Shown: piece after piece, positions 1 through 13,447 of the stretch | Layout: every line of letters starts with the position of its first letter | Numbering within the stretch: the first letter of the stretch is position 1 | Origin: Plantago major | Lineage: Eukaryota > Streptophyta > Magnoliopsida > Lamiales > Plantaginaceae | Assembly: GCA_026545765.1 (NCBI GenBank) | Contig: JAIFAC010000263.1 | Span: 62,001 to 126,000 of the forward strand | Direction: 5' to 3' | DNA: 64,000 nt | The notes under the pieces: model-generated | What the model saw: only the letters and a program-made list of their open reading frames with translations | Database searches by the model: none | What the model was told of the DNA's origin: nothing | Made by a program: the position numbers and the translations under genes

Positions 1-959
1 CGACCCAAGTCTTAGATAACTGCTCAAGAGAATGAATCTTTATACTTGATCTTTGTTTCAACTCTTTCACAGATAGCTGTGCTTGTTTAGGATCAGGACA
101 CTACTAAAGATCAAGAGCTTTGGTCGCAACAGAAAGCTTTGAGGATAAGTAAATTTCTTTGAGAGAGTAAGATGTTCAGTAAGTTCTGTGTTTCAGCGTC
201 GTGTCTTCTCAAGCTGTCTAAGTGTTGATATTCATAGATGAATTTTAGTGCCGTTTGAATAGTATCCGTTAGCTCAAATTCAAACTATAGATATCTCGTA
301 TAGTAATCAGAAAGGTGTTTTGTCTTCTTCGTATCGCCGCTGCTTTTGTTCAGACATCTTTGTCCGTGCATTAAATGCATTGTACTATACTTTTTGTCCT
401 TTAGTGCCAACGGTACTATGCTTTGTATCAGAGACTAGTATTATCTGATTCTTTGCACGTCCTTATCTTCAATCTTCAGATACCACTTTTATTGAAACAA
501 CTTTGTTTGCAATATATATATTCTTTTAAATGTGGTTAAAGCTCAAGGTATCTCGAGAATAGATATCTGGACACTTTCCTTGTTTTCAGATAGACTTTTC
601 ATTTCTCGATATCTCTTGTGACAGCTTTGTTTAAAACTATTCGTGTCTTCAAGATATCCGCTAAGGTATCCAAAAACTGCTTCAAGAATCTTGTGCGCTT
701 TCTTCAAGTCTTCAATGTCGCTGAGCTCGCTTGGATGTCTTCTTCTTGGTCTTCTCTTCATAAAATAAAAATTACATTTTGAGACCTAACATCCTATACA
801 AGATTAGCTAGACTATCATACTTAGTGGGTTTCCTCTTTTACAATGTTCAAGTGAACCAAGAGTACTAATCACCTTTCTGAGACTAAGATAAGTCGTCAT
901 GTTGCTGATCAAAATCTAAACAGATATTTCTGACAAAATATCTAACGAATTTCCTAACA
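1..959 (-). repeat. 3' LTR of copy A, truncated by window start
   Basis: Matches 14133-15090 of the other A LTR almost base for base in the same orientation, so position 1 lies about 690 bases inside the LTR. The outer end reads as TGTTAG on the minus strand (ends at 959). It differs from its partner mainly at CTG/CAG sites, where the partner shows CG. Confidence 0.88.
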
Positions 960-976
960 AATTTCCCCCTTTTTGA
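960..976 (-). other. Polypurine tract of copy A
   Basis: On the minus strand the bases next to the 3' LTR read AAAAAGGGGGAAATT, a plus-strand primer for retroelement DNA synthesis. The same motif borders the 3' LTR in copies B and C. Confidence 0.75.
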
Positions 977-3855
977 TCAGTCAACGATGACTATCTGACC
1001 TATTCCAAATCTGGATGAGTGAACAATCCAACACTTAATCATTTCTTAAGATTTTTTCAATTCATTCAATTAAGTGCAGAAAGTAAACATCAACCAAATC
1101 ACAAGGTGTGATCTTTGCTGACAAGTTATCTTTTATAGAATACTATCTGAGAGTAAGTTCTTCAGATAAGTTACAAAGAGAGATTACAGAAAACTTCAAT
1201 ACATAAACCAAGTTTAGCTCAGTCAGCAAAAATACAAAAATACATAGTAAATTAGGACAACAGGAGTAACCAAGCTCCAAGTAAACATCCTAATAGACTA
1301 GTCTTCAAGTCTTCAGCAGTAGTTCTATGGATCAGTCTGCAAATTTCCTATCTCCAAACCTTTTGATGTCATCAGAATAATCATAGAGAAGTGTTCTGAC
1401 GAGCATCTCAGTGTCTCTGGCAAATCCACAGACCTCTTTCAGGTTTTGGTAGGATTTTTCTCGACAAAATGTTTGACCCACGATATTTCTCCCCACTTCC
1501 CGTGCATGCTCTATTCGATATCCGAAAGCTTGAAGTATTCAGAGATAATCCTCGACATCCGATGTCACCTTGTCATTGATCTTCGCTAGATAGAACGACT
1601 TATAGGTTCCACAAATGAGTCTTGCTCTTGCTCGTTCTCGTGATATTCGTAATTCGTGCACATCATCCGCTTTCCATATGGACATTCATCGAGAGGTCCT
1701 TTCTCATGGCTTCAGCTTCTCGACAACTTCAAAATCCAACCAGTGCTTTAATGTGATTGGTGTTGATCAAGGTTGGCTTATCTTTTCTCCATGCCATAAG
1801 TTGTTTATGGATTGGTTCTGGAAATCTTGAATTTACCAGTAGATGCTTAAGTTCCAGAATCCAATAGCCATTTTTCTGATTGATGCACCTGTAGACAGAG
1901 GAATCATTGTCATACTTCACATACTCTATTTTGGCTTCTTCCGCCCGAGTGGAAGTCGACTTTGTCTTTGCTCACTCTCACTGCTCCTTCTCTGCCTTGA
2001 ATTCTCTTTGGGTTGTTGCTTGAAGAACCACCGGATAGACTTGGTATTTCAGAGGGTGTTTTAGCCGCTAGGGCTTTGCCTATGGGCTCGCTTAGGCTTT
2101 CAATTTTCCTTTTTCTGTGAAGAGGAGCTTCATCTTCATCAGTTTTCTCATCATCATCAAGATTAAATCTTGTGAGAGTTTTACAGCCTTCTTCATTGCC
2201 CAGGGACTTGATTTGGCCTTCTTCTTTTTCTTCAGAAGATTCATCAATCCCTTTAACCTGTCTTCTCCTTGGAGCCTTGGTACTCCTTGGAGGTTTCTGT
2301 GCCATGGCCCTTGTTATCATTGTAGTTCCTTCAGTAGGTTTCTGGGAAGCAGCTACTATTTGCAAAGTAGCTTGGCTTGAGGAGGGTTCATTGATTCTGA
2401 GTGGTGGCTGGGAAGTTTTCATGTTTCTTCTTCCTCTCTGAGCCGCACTACCCAGATTTCTTCTTGTTTTCTTCTCCTTCTTCCCATTCCCCCTGACTTT
2501 GAGGTCCAGATTTGTACACTCTTTCCCCCTTAGTCATTGTTGGCTGACTCAGTCTCATAAAAGAATCTGAGAGAGAGTTAAAATGCCCTTGTAAATAATT
2601 ATAGGCAGTGACCAACTTCTGAAGTTCGGCTTTGAGCTCCTGATTTTGCTTGATAAGTCCATTGTCCTTATCGGAGCAATGCCAATGGGCCTAGGATGGC
2701 ATCCGCTTCCAAAGAATGTAACTTGCCTCTTGGAAAGCTTTTTCACTAAAGACGATCATCGCCCCTTATCATTCCCAGATATTTCTGAGCAATGACTATG
2801 CTAGTTGTTCTCTGAGTGATGAGCTTAGTGAACTTTTTCATTTCAGAGGGGACGAAGGCAATTACTTCCTTGTTTTGTGAAGACATCTCCTTTTCGTATG
2901 AGCCAAGATTGCATCTGCTCATGTATTCATGGAGTGGACATTTAGGAGTTTGTGAATATTTCAGAGCAATCACTTCCTTTTCAAGTGAGAGACCGCTAGA
3001 TGTTCATTGCAAGTGTTCGCCAAAGTCTTGTCTTCTTCATCATCCGAGTAATCAGCCCAGGATCTTCATCCTCTCGACATTCTCATCGATTGTATCTAGT
3101 CCAAGAACCATCTCGTAGATTGGTTTCTTTCCTTCGGGAGGAGGATGGTACTTCTTTTGAAGATGATGCAGCCTTATCATCATGCTTGACTTCAGATACT
3201 TCTTCAGTATCGAGTTCTTTGGTGATAGCATTCACAGCATCCTGTAGCTCTTTAACCTCAGAGTAAGCAATTATTTCTTGTAAGTATTGATCTTGTAGTT
3301 GATCGCTTGTCTCGATCTAGCTATTTGATCTTCCAATGAAGATGGAGCTTGTTCTTCTTCCAACAGCTTGTTCGAGTTGAGCGCCTGCTCGAGTGTTTAA
3401 TATTTCGATTGGTTTCTTCGTAAAGCTCAACTACTTGTTCAAGAGTAATCGGGTGTCGAAGATGGATGAGTAGATTTCTGTGGAGATGGAGACAGAGATT
3501 TCTGTGAAGTCTTCTCAGTGTTCTTTTCAGCAGCTGAGGCATTATTCCTTAGCAAAATTCCTCCGGTCCCTGGTGCAGGGGCATCATCATCATCCTTTTG
3601 TCTCAGGTCATCCTTTTCGTGATGGTCTGGGAGGTTCATCAAGTCATTTTCGCTTATCTCTTCCTCCTCATCATCTTCGATACAAGATTGATCACTTCAG
3701 AATAGTGATCTTCGCCCATTAACCTCTTCTTGTTCGTAAGGTATAAATTGCATAGTTTGGGGCGTAATCGCTTCAATGCCATCTGTAATCTTGTCTAACC
3801 ATCCGCCTGCTCAAAGGCTTCAGTATCAAATCAGGCGCCACTTCTCCGAGAAACT

Positions 3856-4870
3856 TTATGCAATAAAGTCGAATCGTAATCGCTCGGTAGGGAACATTGC
3901 ATGGATATATGTCTCCAAGTCAAGAGCTCGTGCTCGTTCGCTTCGTTGATCTGTGATTCTTAATATTTCGTAGAGATCGTAGCACCTTAACCTTTTGCCA
4001 TTTCTCAAGCATTGAATATGCTTTTGCAAGGGTGTGAGCTTTGAAGAAGGGAAGTAGGTCCCTTTTCTCATCATTGGGAGCCCGCTTTGCACTTGTTTGA
4101 GATTGAAAGAAAGAGTTTTGAATGAGCTTCAAAACTTTTATAGATATCTCGAGTAGAAGTGTTGTTTAGTTTCGAGTTACCGAGTAAGTACTTGTGCTCA
4201 GAGATTGTGCTATCGAGACAATTGGTGTCTCGATATCTTGTCAGGAGGCGGAGACTTGGAAGTCCGGTCCTCATCAACCTTTCTTTCTTGAACTCGAGAA
4301 TTAAAATTATCACAATACTAAGGAAATTTTATCAAGAAAACTTTAGATGACAAATCGATATCCGAGAGGTCAATTACCTCCATGGGAGGCTCAGATATTT
4401 GTCTCTGAGACTTGTGCGCCTGAATCTTTTCGTGATGAAGGCCTTGATGCCTCATCAGCTTCCATAGTGTGGGATGTCGCAACTCTCCCCTTGCACTTCT
4501 ACTCGAGTGAGCCCGTGAGTAGAAAGTATTGAGTAATTTAGAGAAGAAGTTTTAGTTAACCCAAGGTGAAGAATATTTACCATTGATTTTCATATACCTT
4601 CATACTGGAAGGCTCAATGATCTGTTCTTCAGAAACCTTGTTGGTTTCTGGGTTTTCTTCGCATTTCGCTTTATCTTCCTCTTTCTCTTGAGCCTGTTAG
4701 AAACATTCACTTAATTGGTTAAGTAAATTATTGTATAACTGAAAAATGACAACTTAAGAAACATTTTATCACCCGTAGATGTGCTCGATTTCTTAAGAGG
4801 TGAGGTTGATGAGACCTCTTTCGCTTCGAGGCAAGCTTTCAGCCTCTTCCTCTTGTGTTTCTAACTCACC
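3856..4870 (-). pseudogene. Spliced exon chain in the accessory ORF, copy A
   Basis: Minus-strand counterpart of the exon chain in C (15122-15980) and B (33655-34840). The clearest exon is 4598-4693: it follows an AACAG acceptor, is 96 nt (32 codons), is fully open (starts AQEKEEDK, contains NPETNKVSEE), and ends at AAG|GTATATG. The next exon is about 4378-4512, with donor GAG|GTAATTG and an acceptor degraded from AACAG to CACGG. The last exon (4108 down to 3856) encodes the LLPFFKAHTL block and a charged helix. An upstream exon lies near 4764-4870. The introns are about 85 bp. Conservation of the GT and AG edges across copies is the evidence for splicing; no transcript is available. Confidence 0.55.
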
Positions 4871-6988
4871 AGAATAAAGAATTTCGATAAATAACAAGAT
4901 GTACAAGCATAAAATTTGCACAAGATAAGAGTTAAACCATTCAACTACCGATCCATGTCAGTCGATTGGTCTCAAACTTGTGACCTTTCTATACATTGGT
5001 CTTCTTGTTCCAAAGATTTCTTCTTTGTTTGAAGTTTGAGGTACTTCACACCTTTCCGAGTATGCAACTGGGCTTGCCTCCCGTTGATCATTCGAGTAGA
5101 TGTCTCAGCTTGATCCTCTCATCGAGTCAGGGAACCCGCTTTTGCAGGATTTTCTTCAAAGATACCGCATTGCCGGTAATTCAAAATGGAGTTCATTTAC
5201 CATTTCATCAACCACTTGTGGCTGTTGTGGTTGTGGTTGTTGTGGTTGTCCGGAAGCGCAGGATTGGTCAAGAGAATGTTCTTCCGCATTTTTAGATGTG
5301 GCATTTTCATCAAGATTCGCCAAAGATTAAATTACCACTGATGAGGGCTTCTTGAAGTTGTGAATAAGAACGTTCCCTGATGAAGTATTTGTACCAACTA
5401 CCTTTGCCATAGGTGCTTGTTCAGGAACCTGTGGTGTAGGTTCTTTTTCAGATACCTTTTCACCGCCATTATTTCAAGAACCTTAGCCCTCTTTGCTATT
5501 TCTAGACTCGAGAGATGACTAGTTCATCATCTTCATCATTAGAGCTCATCAAGATTAGGAACCGATTGGTCCATAACTCCGCGGTTTCGCAGATAGGGCT
5601 TGGTGTTTTTACCACTTTGGCAAGATTTATGAGTTCATCGCAAGGCATTCTCGCATTAGTCGCAACATTTCAACGCACTTTCTCTTGCCGAGTCTACTTG
5701 TGCAAGAGTTGATGATTCTTTTGCAGCATTGATGAGTTGATCCGCTTTTATCGCTCATCGGCAAGGCCTCAGATATCTAAGAATCGACAACCTCTTTGGG
5801 TTTCTTCCGATTTGCCACCAGACTTCTTTCTTGAAGTTCGGCTTGGTCGCAACCTTTCTTCGTGATACCTTTTCGCATTTCGCTTCTTAGAACCTTTCCG
5901 AGACCCAAGAACCTTTTTCATCAAGTTTGTATACTCATATTTGTAGAGTAGGTTATCGCTGCTATTTCAAATTGCCTCCGAGCTTAATGCCAAGCTTCTC
6001 CAAAGTAGCATATCTTCATACCATAGCCCATCGTGGCCTTCGCTCAGCTAGTCCTTTGGCAATCTTAGGCTCAAGCCTCAATCTTCTTCACAAACTTCAT
6101 GAAGGCGCATTTTCCCAGCTTAAAAGGGTTTTCCAAATTTTTGTCTTGTTGATTCAAAGAAGAACATCATGATCCATCGTTTCGCTTATCCGTCAAGACC
6201 TCCTTGTAGACCATCAAAGCATCCGTGAAGAATGCAAGCCAATACATCCCAAAGGAACCATCGATGTCCGGTTCGATGTCAAGAAGTTTGAACTCAAGGT
6301 GTATCCGATTTTCAAGATCACACATCATCGCATAATTTGTTAACACCTTCAAGGAGATCATCATCCTTGGTGTTTATTTCAAAATCCTTTCCAAGATTTT
6401 GAAACTCAAACAACTTACGTAAAGTTGTTAAGTCCAAAAGGATTTCCTTTCCTCGATCGAGGTTTTGATGACACTATTTCAAAGGTTCTTCAAACACAGA
6501 AATTATCTCGAGTTGTTGTAGAATTCCAACACATCGAGTGATGAAATTCCACTAGTAAAGCATAGAAAACCCTTGATTTGTGCCTTTCAAGCATGTCAAG
6601 AATTAGCTTCGTCACTGTTTTCTATCATTGCAGTGAGGTATTCCTCAACCATGGCACCACCCCAAATCATTCGTGATTTGAAGTCCAATGGTCGATTAAA
6701 ATCTCCTACTAGTCGGTTGTTCACAATAACCAACTCGTGCTTGCTTTCAAAGCATCAAAGGAGGATTGAGATTTCAAGGTGGTTGAACTTTTAATTAGGG
6801 CCATCTCTTTATATAGTGTAGGATTTGAAAATGGTGTTTGAAAGAGATTTGATTCAAGAATTTTTTGCAAAAAACTTAATCTTGATTTGCGAGATTGTAG
6901 AAGGTTTGCAGAGAATCAAGAGAAGGTTTTGCTATTTTTGTGCAAGTCTAATGTCGATTAGGCTAAAGTGATCTCTTTTGCCAAAATC

Positions 6989-7000
6989 CTATATATATAG
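6989..7000 (-). promoter_or_regulatory. Internal TATA-like site upstream of accessory ORF (copy A)
   Basis: Minus strand reads CTATATATATAGG about 190 bases before the ATG at 6804. The site and its flanks (ACGTTG before, GATTTTGGC after) are also present in copy B at 31549-31560. This suggests a separate internal promoter for the accessory ORF. Inference only. Confidence 0.4.
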
Positions 7001-7589
7001 CAACGTAATTTAACAAACATATACACACAAATTGGTTTTGTACGTATGTATCTGTGAATTGCAGTGAGGCATGGGTAAAAGTTTGTTCGGCATTGAATGC
7101 ATAGTGGGCCACGTCTGAATTTCAAGAGTCCACTATTTACAGAGAATTAAATTCGTCCGTTAAAATCAAACGCTTAATTTCATCAAGGGTCACCATTGTT
7201 TCTTCAAAGAATGATCACAATCAACAAGTGTAATTGTGCCCATTTAATGAATTTTGGCTATTTGCTATCCTAATCACAATTCTGTGACTAAGAACACTAT
7301 TTGTATCCGAGTCTATCTCATAATCAATATTTGTCCAAGTTTTACACAAAGATAGAAATAATACAAATTTCAAGAGAGTAGTCGATCGCAGATAGTTGTA
7401 CTATTCTCTTTGTGTTCCCCTCATCGAGTGAACTAGATATCCGAGTTCCGCCCCGTAGATCTTAAGCCTTTTGCTCTTTAGCCTTTTGACTTCCGGATAC
7501 CTGCTCTGCATTTCTCTTTCTCTCTCGATGCCCGCCAGATACCTCTTCTCGGATGCCTGCTCCAGATACCTTCTCCGATGCCCCTGCAT

Positions 7590-10500
7590 TCCCGAACTCT
7601 TTCTTCATCAGTAGTTCCATTAGTCCAAGACTATGTCTTAAGGCTAAGAATCTACTTTCTTGTAGTGGCTTAGTGAAGATATCTGCAAGTTGGTCTTCAA
7701 GTACAATCTTGAGTATCTCTATATCGCCTTTTTCAACATGGTCTCCGGCGAAGTGATGTCTAACATCAATATGCTTTGTTCGGGATGAAATTTAGGATTC
7801 TTTGTAATCGCAATAGCACTTGTGTTGTCACTGTAAAATGGGAGTTTTCTTCATCGAGTCCATAGTCTTTAAGTTGTTGTTGTATCCATGTAATTTGTGT
7901 TGCACAACAACCAAAGAGCAATATATTCAGCCTTTGTGGTAGAAGTTGCAATTGAGTTTTGCTTCTTGCTAAACCACGAGATAAGTCTAGTACCCAGAAA
8001 CTGACAAGTTCCTGAGGTGCTTTTCCTATCAAGCAGAGATCCAGCATAATCAGGGTCTGAGTACCCAGCTAAACTCAATCCGCTTTCTTTAGGATACCAC
8101 AATCCTACATCTACTATACCTTTTACATACCTTAATATTTTCATAGCAACGTTGTAGTGTGTTTGCATCGGATTTGTCTGAAATCTAGCACACACTCCAA
8201 CGGCGTATTGAATATTAGGTCTACTTGCAGTGAGGTAAAGTAGTGAACCTATGAATTTCCTATACTTATGTTCTTCCACACTCTTATCTGATTCAGTATA
8301 GGTCATTTTGGTTCCAATGCTCATAGGTATTTTAGCATTCTTTTCAGAAGGCTTAAGATTGAATTTTGTGAGCATATCTTTTGCATACTTTGTTTGACTA
8401 ATGAATATTCCATCATTGAGTTGCTTGACATGCAATCCTAGAAAATAATTCATTTCTCCCATCATGCTCATCTCAAACTTTCTTTTCATGAGATTTGCAA
8501 AGTCATTACAAAGTTGCTTGTCCTTAGATCCAAATATGATGTCATCAACATATACTTGAACTAAGAGTAGTTTCCGTCATGATTTAAGGTAAATAAAGTT
8601 TTATCAACTTTACCTTTCTTGAAACCACTTTCCGTAGGTATTTGGCCAAAGTGTCATACCATGCTCGAGCCTGCTTTCACCATACAGAGCTTCAGAATTT
8701 ATAGACCATTCTACTTTCTCGAGGAAACTTCAAAGCCCGTGGTTGCTCAACATAAACTTCTTCCGCAAGTTCACCGCTCAAGAATGCACTTTTGACATCC
8801 ATCCGATAAACTTTAAAATCTTTATGAGTCGCAGGCTAGAAAGAGTCTTATTGCATCCAATCTGCAACCGTGCATATGACTCATCAAAATCTAAGCCTTC
8901 ACCGTAAATCCTCGACAACCAATCTTGCTTTGTTTCAAGTTATTTCACCAGATTCATTCATCTTGTTTCGAAAACCCATTTAGTTCCAATCACGTATATT
9001 CCTTCTACAAATGGAACTAGTTTTAACTTTGTTTCTCTCAAATTGATCCAACTCTTCTTGCATTGCGTAGATCCAAATTTGGTCTCCTAATGCTTCTTCT
9101 ATATTTTTAGTTCAATATTTGAGATGAAACATCCAAAGAGAGAATTAGCATTTTCACTATTGCTCTCCTAGTCCTAACACCTTGATTAATTGGTCCAATC
9201 ACATCTTTGCGTGATGATCCTTGATCCATCTCATCATAGGTTTAGTGCTAGTAGGATCAATATCCAAATGATTTGAATGTGAATCACTAGGATTTTGATT
9301 TGATACTATTTCAAGATTCAAGACATTTTGCTCCTCGTAAGGGCAATTAATGTCCGACACTTGCTCTCAAGGTTTGAGCTATCTCGAACATGTCTTTCAG
9401 AGATTGTTTCCAGAGATAGCTTCATGATGAACATCTTCGCCATTTCGGAAGTTTCATAGGAAATTCTTCATCATGTTTGTGAGTCATCTTGTTGTTACTA
9501 GGCACTTCATGCTTTTCACGCCGTAGTCATCCTCACTTTCCATAATGATGTTTCTCCTTTCTCGAGGATTCTTCTTCGTAATCCTCAAAGAATAGTTCTT
9601 TGAACCTTTCTCGAGTTCATCATTAGGAGGTGTTTTACTTCCTTCATAGAATACAACATGAACTGATTCTTCAATTTTCTTTGTTCTTTTGTTGTAAATT
9701 CTGTAGGCTTTGCTATTCGTGGAATAACCAAGAAATACACCTTCATCTGCCTTTGGTTGAAATGTTCTCAGATAATCTTTCCCATTGTTTAGAACAAACA
9801 TTTACAACCAAATACTCTCAGATGTTTGATATTAGGGGGTCTGCCAACCAAGATTTCATAAGGGGTCTTGTCATGGTGTTTGTTTATCAAGCATCTGTTC
9901 TGAGTGTAGCAAGCTGTGTTTACAGATTCAACCCAATAAATTTCACTTATTTCAAAGGTCACTAGCATCGTCCTTGCAGCTTCTTTAAGGGTTCTGTTTT
10001 TCCTTTCTGCAACACCATTTTGTTGAGGTGTTCTTACAGAGGAAAGTTGGTGTTGTATACCTTTGCAGGTACAAAACTCTTTTATGTACTGGTTGACAAA
10101 CTCAATACCATGGTCTGTTCTGATTGCAGATACCTTGTCATTTTTCATGATTTCAAGCTTTTTCAGCAAGTTTGGTATCTCCACCCTGGCATCAGATTTG
10201 TGTTTCAGAAAGACAACCCAAGTGAATCTTGAGAAGTCATCTACAACAACCTGCATTATACTTCTTTCCCGCATAACTAGTTACGTATGATTCAAAAGAT
10301 CCATGTGTAATAGTTGCAAAGGTCTAACACTAGAGTGTCCGATTTTCGACTTGAAAGAGATCTTAGATTGTTTCCCATCCGACAGTGTAATGATACCATC
10401 CTTTCTCGAAGATGTTCGAAGGCCAACCACTAACTCTTTCGCAAGTCTGCTCGTAGTTTTGAAGTTCAAGTGACTCATTCTTTTCGTGCCATAACCAAAG

Positions 10501-12300
10501 GTTTTCCAGGTGACCAGATTGACTCACCATGAGACATTCTTCAACAGGCAGATGCCCAATCGGCAACATAAAGATCGCTTTTCCGAAAGCAACCAAGACC
10601 GTCGCTTTGACTCATTGTCAATTAGTTTGCGATTTTGCTTTGAATTTTATAGTAAAACCTTGTCTGCAAACCGCTCATGCTAAATAGATTATATTTCAAA
10701 TCCTTAACATGTAATACGCCGCTGATTGTTAATGTTCCTAATTTGACGCTACAAATCCCAGAGGGATTTAATTCTCCTCCAAAGAACTGATATCCGGTCC
10801 TGTTGCAAGCTTTGTAATCGACTGATTTGCTTTGTCTCCGTCATGTGCTTTCCGTGATCCACTATCAAATAGCCATTGTGCTTTAGTCCAGAAGCATTCT
10901 GCACACAACAGAAATGTGAGATTAAGTTCTCAATTTACAATTGAACCATCAGACTAAACAATCTTCCAATAGGAATCCATTTTGGATGAATTTCTCGAAC
11001 ATTCTTTTGTCCGATAGAACATAAGGAGGAATTCTAATTGAATGATTATCATTATTGAGAATTATTTTCTTCCTTAATGTGTTCCTAGCTCCATTTGGTG
11101 CTTTCAGACACTGTCAGTTTCGAGTTTGCTTTTCAAAGAACTTAGCTTTCCTCGCTGATTTCTTCTAGCCCGCATTCAGATTTTCAAAGGGCTTGATTTA
11201 ATTTCCACTTCGATAATTGCTTTGAGCAATTCTAGCTTTAGCCATCGTTTTGCTCTGCTTGTATTCATGAGCAAGTCGTTTCCCGATGCCTTTATAGCCA
11301 ATACCGTTTCGAGCACTTGAAGCTATCTAAGATCTTTTCTCAGCAGCTTTGCTAGTCTCTGGTTGGTCCAATTTCTTTCCAGAAAAAGTGACATGGGATA
11401 ATTTGCCAGCTCCTGCAATTCTACTCTTTTGAGAGACATAAATCGCTGGTGTTTACACTTTTCAATGTTGTGCTTCTTTTCAGAGACGTGCCCAACAGTT
11501 TTGTTTTTGACTTGTTTTTCCCACAAAGGTTTAGTCACAACTGCCTTTCCTTTGTCAACAATCTTCGTCTTCTCACCGATACTATAGATTGCATGGGAAC
11601 CATCTTGCTGAGTACTTACAAATGTTCTTCTTTCCTTACTCTTATTCAGAGTGATAGAACAATCATTCTGTATTCAAATTTCAAGTCCTTTCTTTTCTGA
11701 AGGATCTCTTAGGTAAGATTGTACTTCAGTAAGAGTGTCACTAGCTTTGGCATAAGATTGAAAAGATAATTCTTTCTTCTTGAGTTCCTTGTTCTCCGAA
11801 AGAAGATCTTCATATTTCTTTCGTAATTAAGCCATTGCTTCTTTATGTGACTTTTCAGCCTCGATATCCGAGCTTTGAGAAATGCATTTTCAGATCCTTT
11901 TCTCGATACCTTAACTAATTGAGAATTTTCCTTTGTAAGAGAATTCTTTTCTTCTTCAAGATTTTCGCTCTAGCTCGATCATTAGAAATTCTCTTTCATA
12001 GATGTCAAGTTCTTTCCGAGATTTTCTAGATCTTTTATTTCTTCTTCATCACTTTCATAAGTATAACAAGAAGTATGTGTTACCTCATCACCATAAGATG
12101 ATTTCTATGTTAGAGATGTCCGACCGCCAATCTCAAAGAACTCCACACATTTCATTCTTCTTGAGGTCAAGTCGATTACATATCTTGAGTAACTCCACAT
12201 AATTCGGTGATGGTAAGTCGAGTCATCCGAATTGTCATCTTCGTAATCTGCCTCAATATCTAGAGCATCCAATGAGTTTTGATTTTCTTTCTTCTTCGCT
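7590..12300 (-). pseudogene. pol: Copia pol of copy A (protease, integrase, RT, RNase H)
   Basis: Polyprotein that cleaves Gag-Pol, integrates the cDNA and copies the RNA. The protease motif W-L-F-D-S-G-S-R-K-H-M-T lies near 10840-10877. The integrase core (10274-9789) is open, with D12/D13 in VVVDDFSR, D54 in IRTDHG and E90 in GVAERKNR of that ORF, giving the D,D(35)E spacing. RT carries Y-V-D-D at 8541-8552. RT/RNase H continues to 7869 with MSMMGEMNYFLGL and the GYSDPDYAGS and RKSTSGTCQFLG motifs. The coding is interrupted by frameshifts, often where copy B has CTG and A has CG. At the 3' end the homologue in B stops after LMELPKN, whereas A reads LMELLMKKEFG and continues. Confidence 0.85.
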
Positions 12301-12329
12301 AATAAAGCTCGCTTCTTCAAGATTCTTCT

Positions 12330-13340
12330 ATCTTCTTGTCACATGTCCTTAGTTTGTTGAAGGCCGACAATCCTTCTTGAAGTGACCAGTTTCTACATTA
12401 GAAATGTATATCGCTTCCAAATTCCGCCTCAAGACATGATGCTTTCGAAATGGCTTGTTCAAATGAAGCTTGCATATTTTTGTATCGGTGATAGTTTGAG
12501 CCTAGATGCTTTTTTCTTCGCTTTTCTTCTCTCAATTTCTCGACCATATATTTGCTCATTTACTTTGGCAAGAAGAGCATCCTCGCCTCTTCCTTGCTTT
12601 TCTTCTTTCAAGTTCCTCGAGCAACTAGAGCAACATTCGCAACTTTTCATTGTTTGTTCTCTTTGTGTTGCCTCATAATCTACCGTAGCAAGATGTGAGA
12701 AGAGTTCCATCGGAGTGATATTTCGCATTCCTCGTTAAAATAAAAGAATTTGGTATGTTCAGCAGGATTAAGACTTCCACAATAGTCTTAATCTTTTCTC
12801 GACCGAGTATCTGCTGCTTTCCCTAAGTGTCGCCATATCACTCATGAGAGTGGTAATCAAATCAAGTTCTTCCAGAGTTTCAAGGTCCTTGTTTGAAATT
12901 TTGAAATTTCAACTTGAGAACTTCGAACTTGTTTTTTCGTTTTCTGCCCGCATGATTTCTTCAATCACTGCCAGTAACTTTCGCCGCTTTAGCACCCTAC
13001 GCTTACATCAGATGTGTGTCATCCGATGATGATATTACGAGCTTGACCATCCAGACGATTTCTCTGCATCTTCCGGCGTCCGTAGTTCTCTAGGCTTCGT
13101 CAGAATAACTCACCAAGAGATCTCCCACTTGTCGACGATCGGTTTGTGAAGATCCTTCGCTTTGATCTCTGCCTCTACCATTAGAAACCTCCATGACTTG
13201 TTCGAGTTGTTGAATGACTATCGGGCCATTCTTTATCACTTCGATCATTTCGTCACTTATGGCTTCAAGGTGGAGCATCATGTTATTTTTCCATTCCTCA
13301 TAATTCTCCGGTTTGAGAACGGTGCATCACTCAGACATTC
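12330..13340 (-). pseudogene. gag: Copia gag of copy A
   Basis: Nucleocapsid-capsid precursor. Minus-strand fragments 12459-12728 (contains VDYEATQREQTMKS and CSSCSRNLKEEKQ) and 13090-13281 (MMLHLEAISDEMIEV) match the gag fragments of copy B. The CCHC zinc knuckle near 12360-12400 is present at DNA level but frame-shifted and carries a stop. It lies directly downstream of the primer-binding site, as expected. Not functional as written. Confidence 0.75.
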
Positions 13341-13434
13341 CCACACTTAACACACAAATTAAATAGTCCTCAAAATGGACAAAGTTCCTTCACCTATCTG
13401 GGATCTAGGTTCAAAGGTAATTTGTGAACCTCCC

Positions 13435-13446
13435 GCCCGATACCAC
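13435..13446 (-). other. Primer-binding site of copy A (degraded)
   Basis: Minus strand reads TGGTATCGGGC two bases inside the LTR end. Copy B has TGGTATCAGAGC, complementary to the 3' end of initiator Met-tRNA. The change CAGAG to CGGG is one of the systematic differences described in the findings. Confidence 0.7.
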
Positions 13447-13447
13447 T

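Larger units (their letters stand above)
977..7560 (-). pseudogene. Accessory (env-position) region of copy A
   Basis: Roughly 6.6 kb between the end of pol and the 3' LTR, homologous in reverse to 30969-37567 (B) and 15091-19674 (C). Recognisable blocks on the minus strand are an ATG at 6804 behind a TATA-like site, an alpha-helical block at 6167-6364, the exon chain near 3856-4870, and a basic-acidic segment at 1910-2422 containing KAPRRRQ and an ESSEEKEEGQ stretch. Sireviruses are known for an extra ORF in this position, often called env-like; I see no signal peptide or clear transmembrane anchor here, so envelope function is not supported. The reading frame is broken many times. The plus-strand ORFs in this stretch are antisense shadows. 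Confidence 0.6.

Noticed and set aside
1615-6800. Plus-strand ORFs in the left 7 kb (for example 1843-2064, 5515-5712)
   Set aside because: They lie antisense to the accessory region of copy A, and their protein text has no conservation with copies B and C in that direction.
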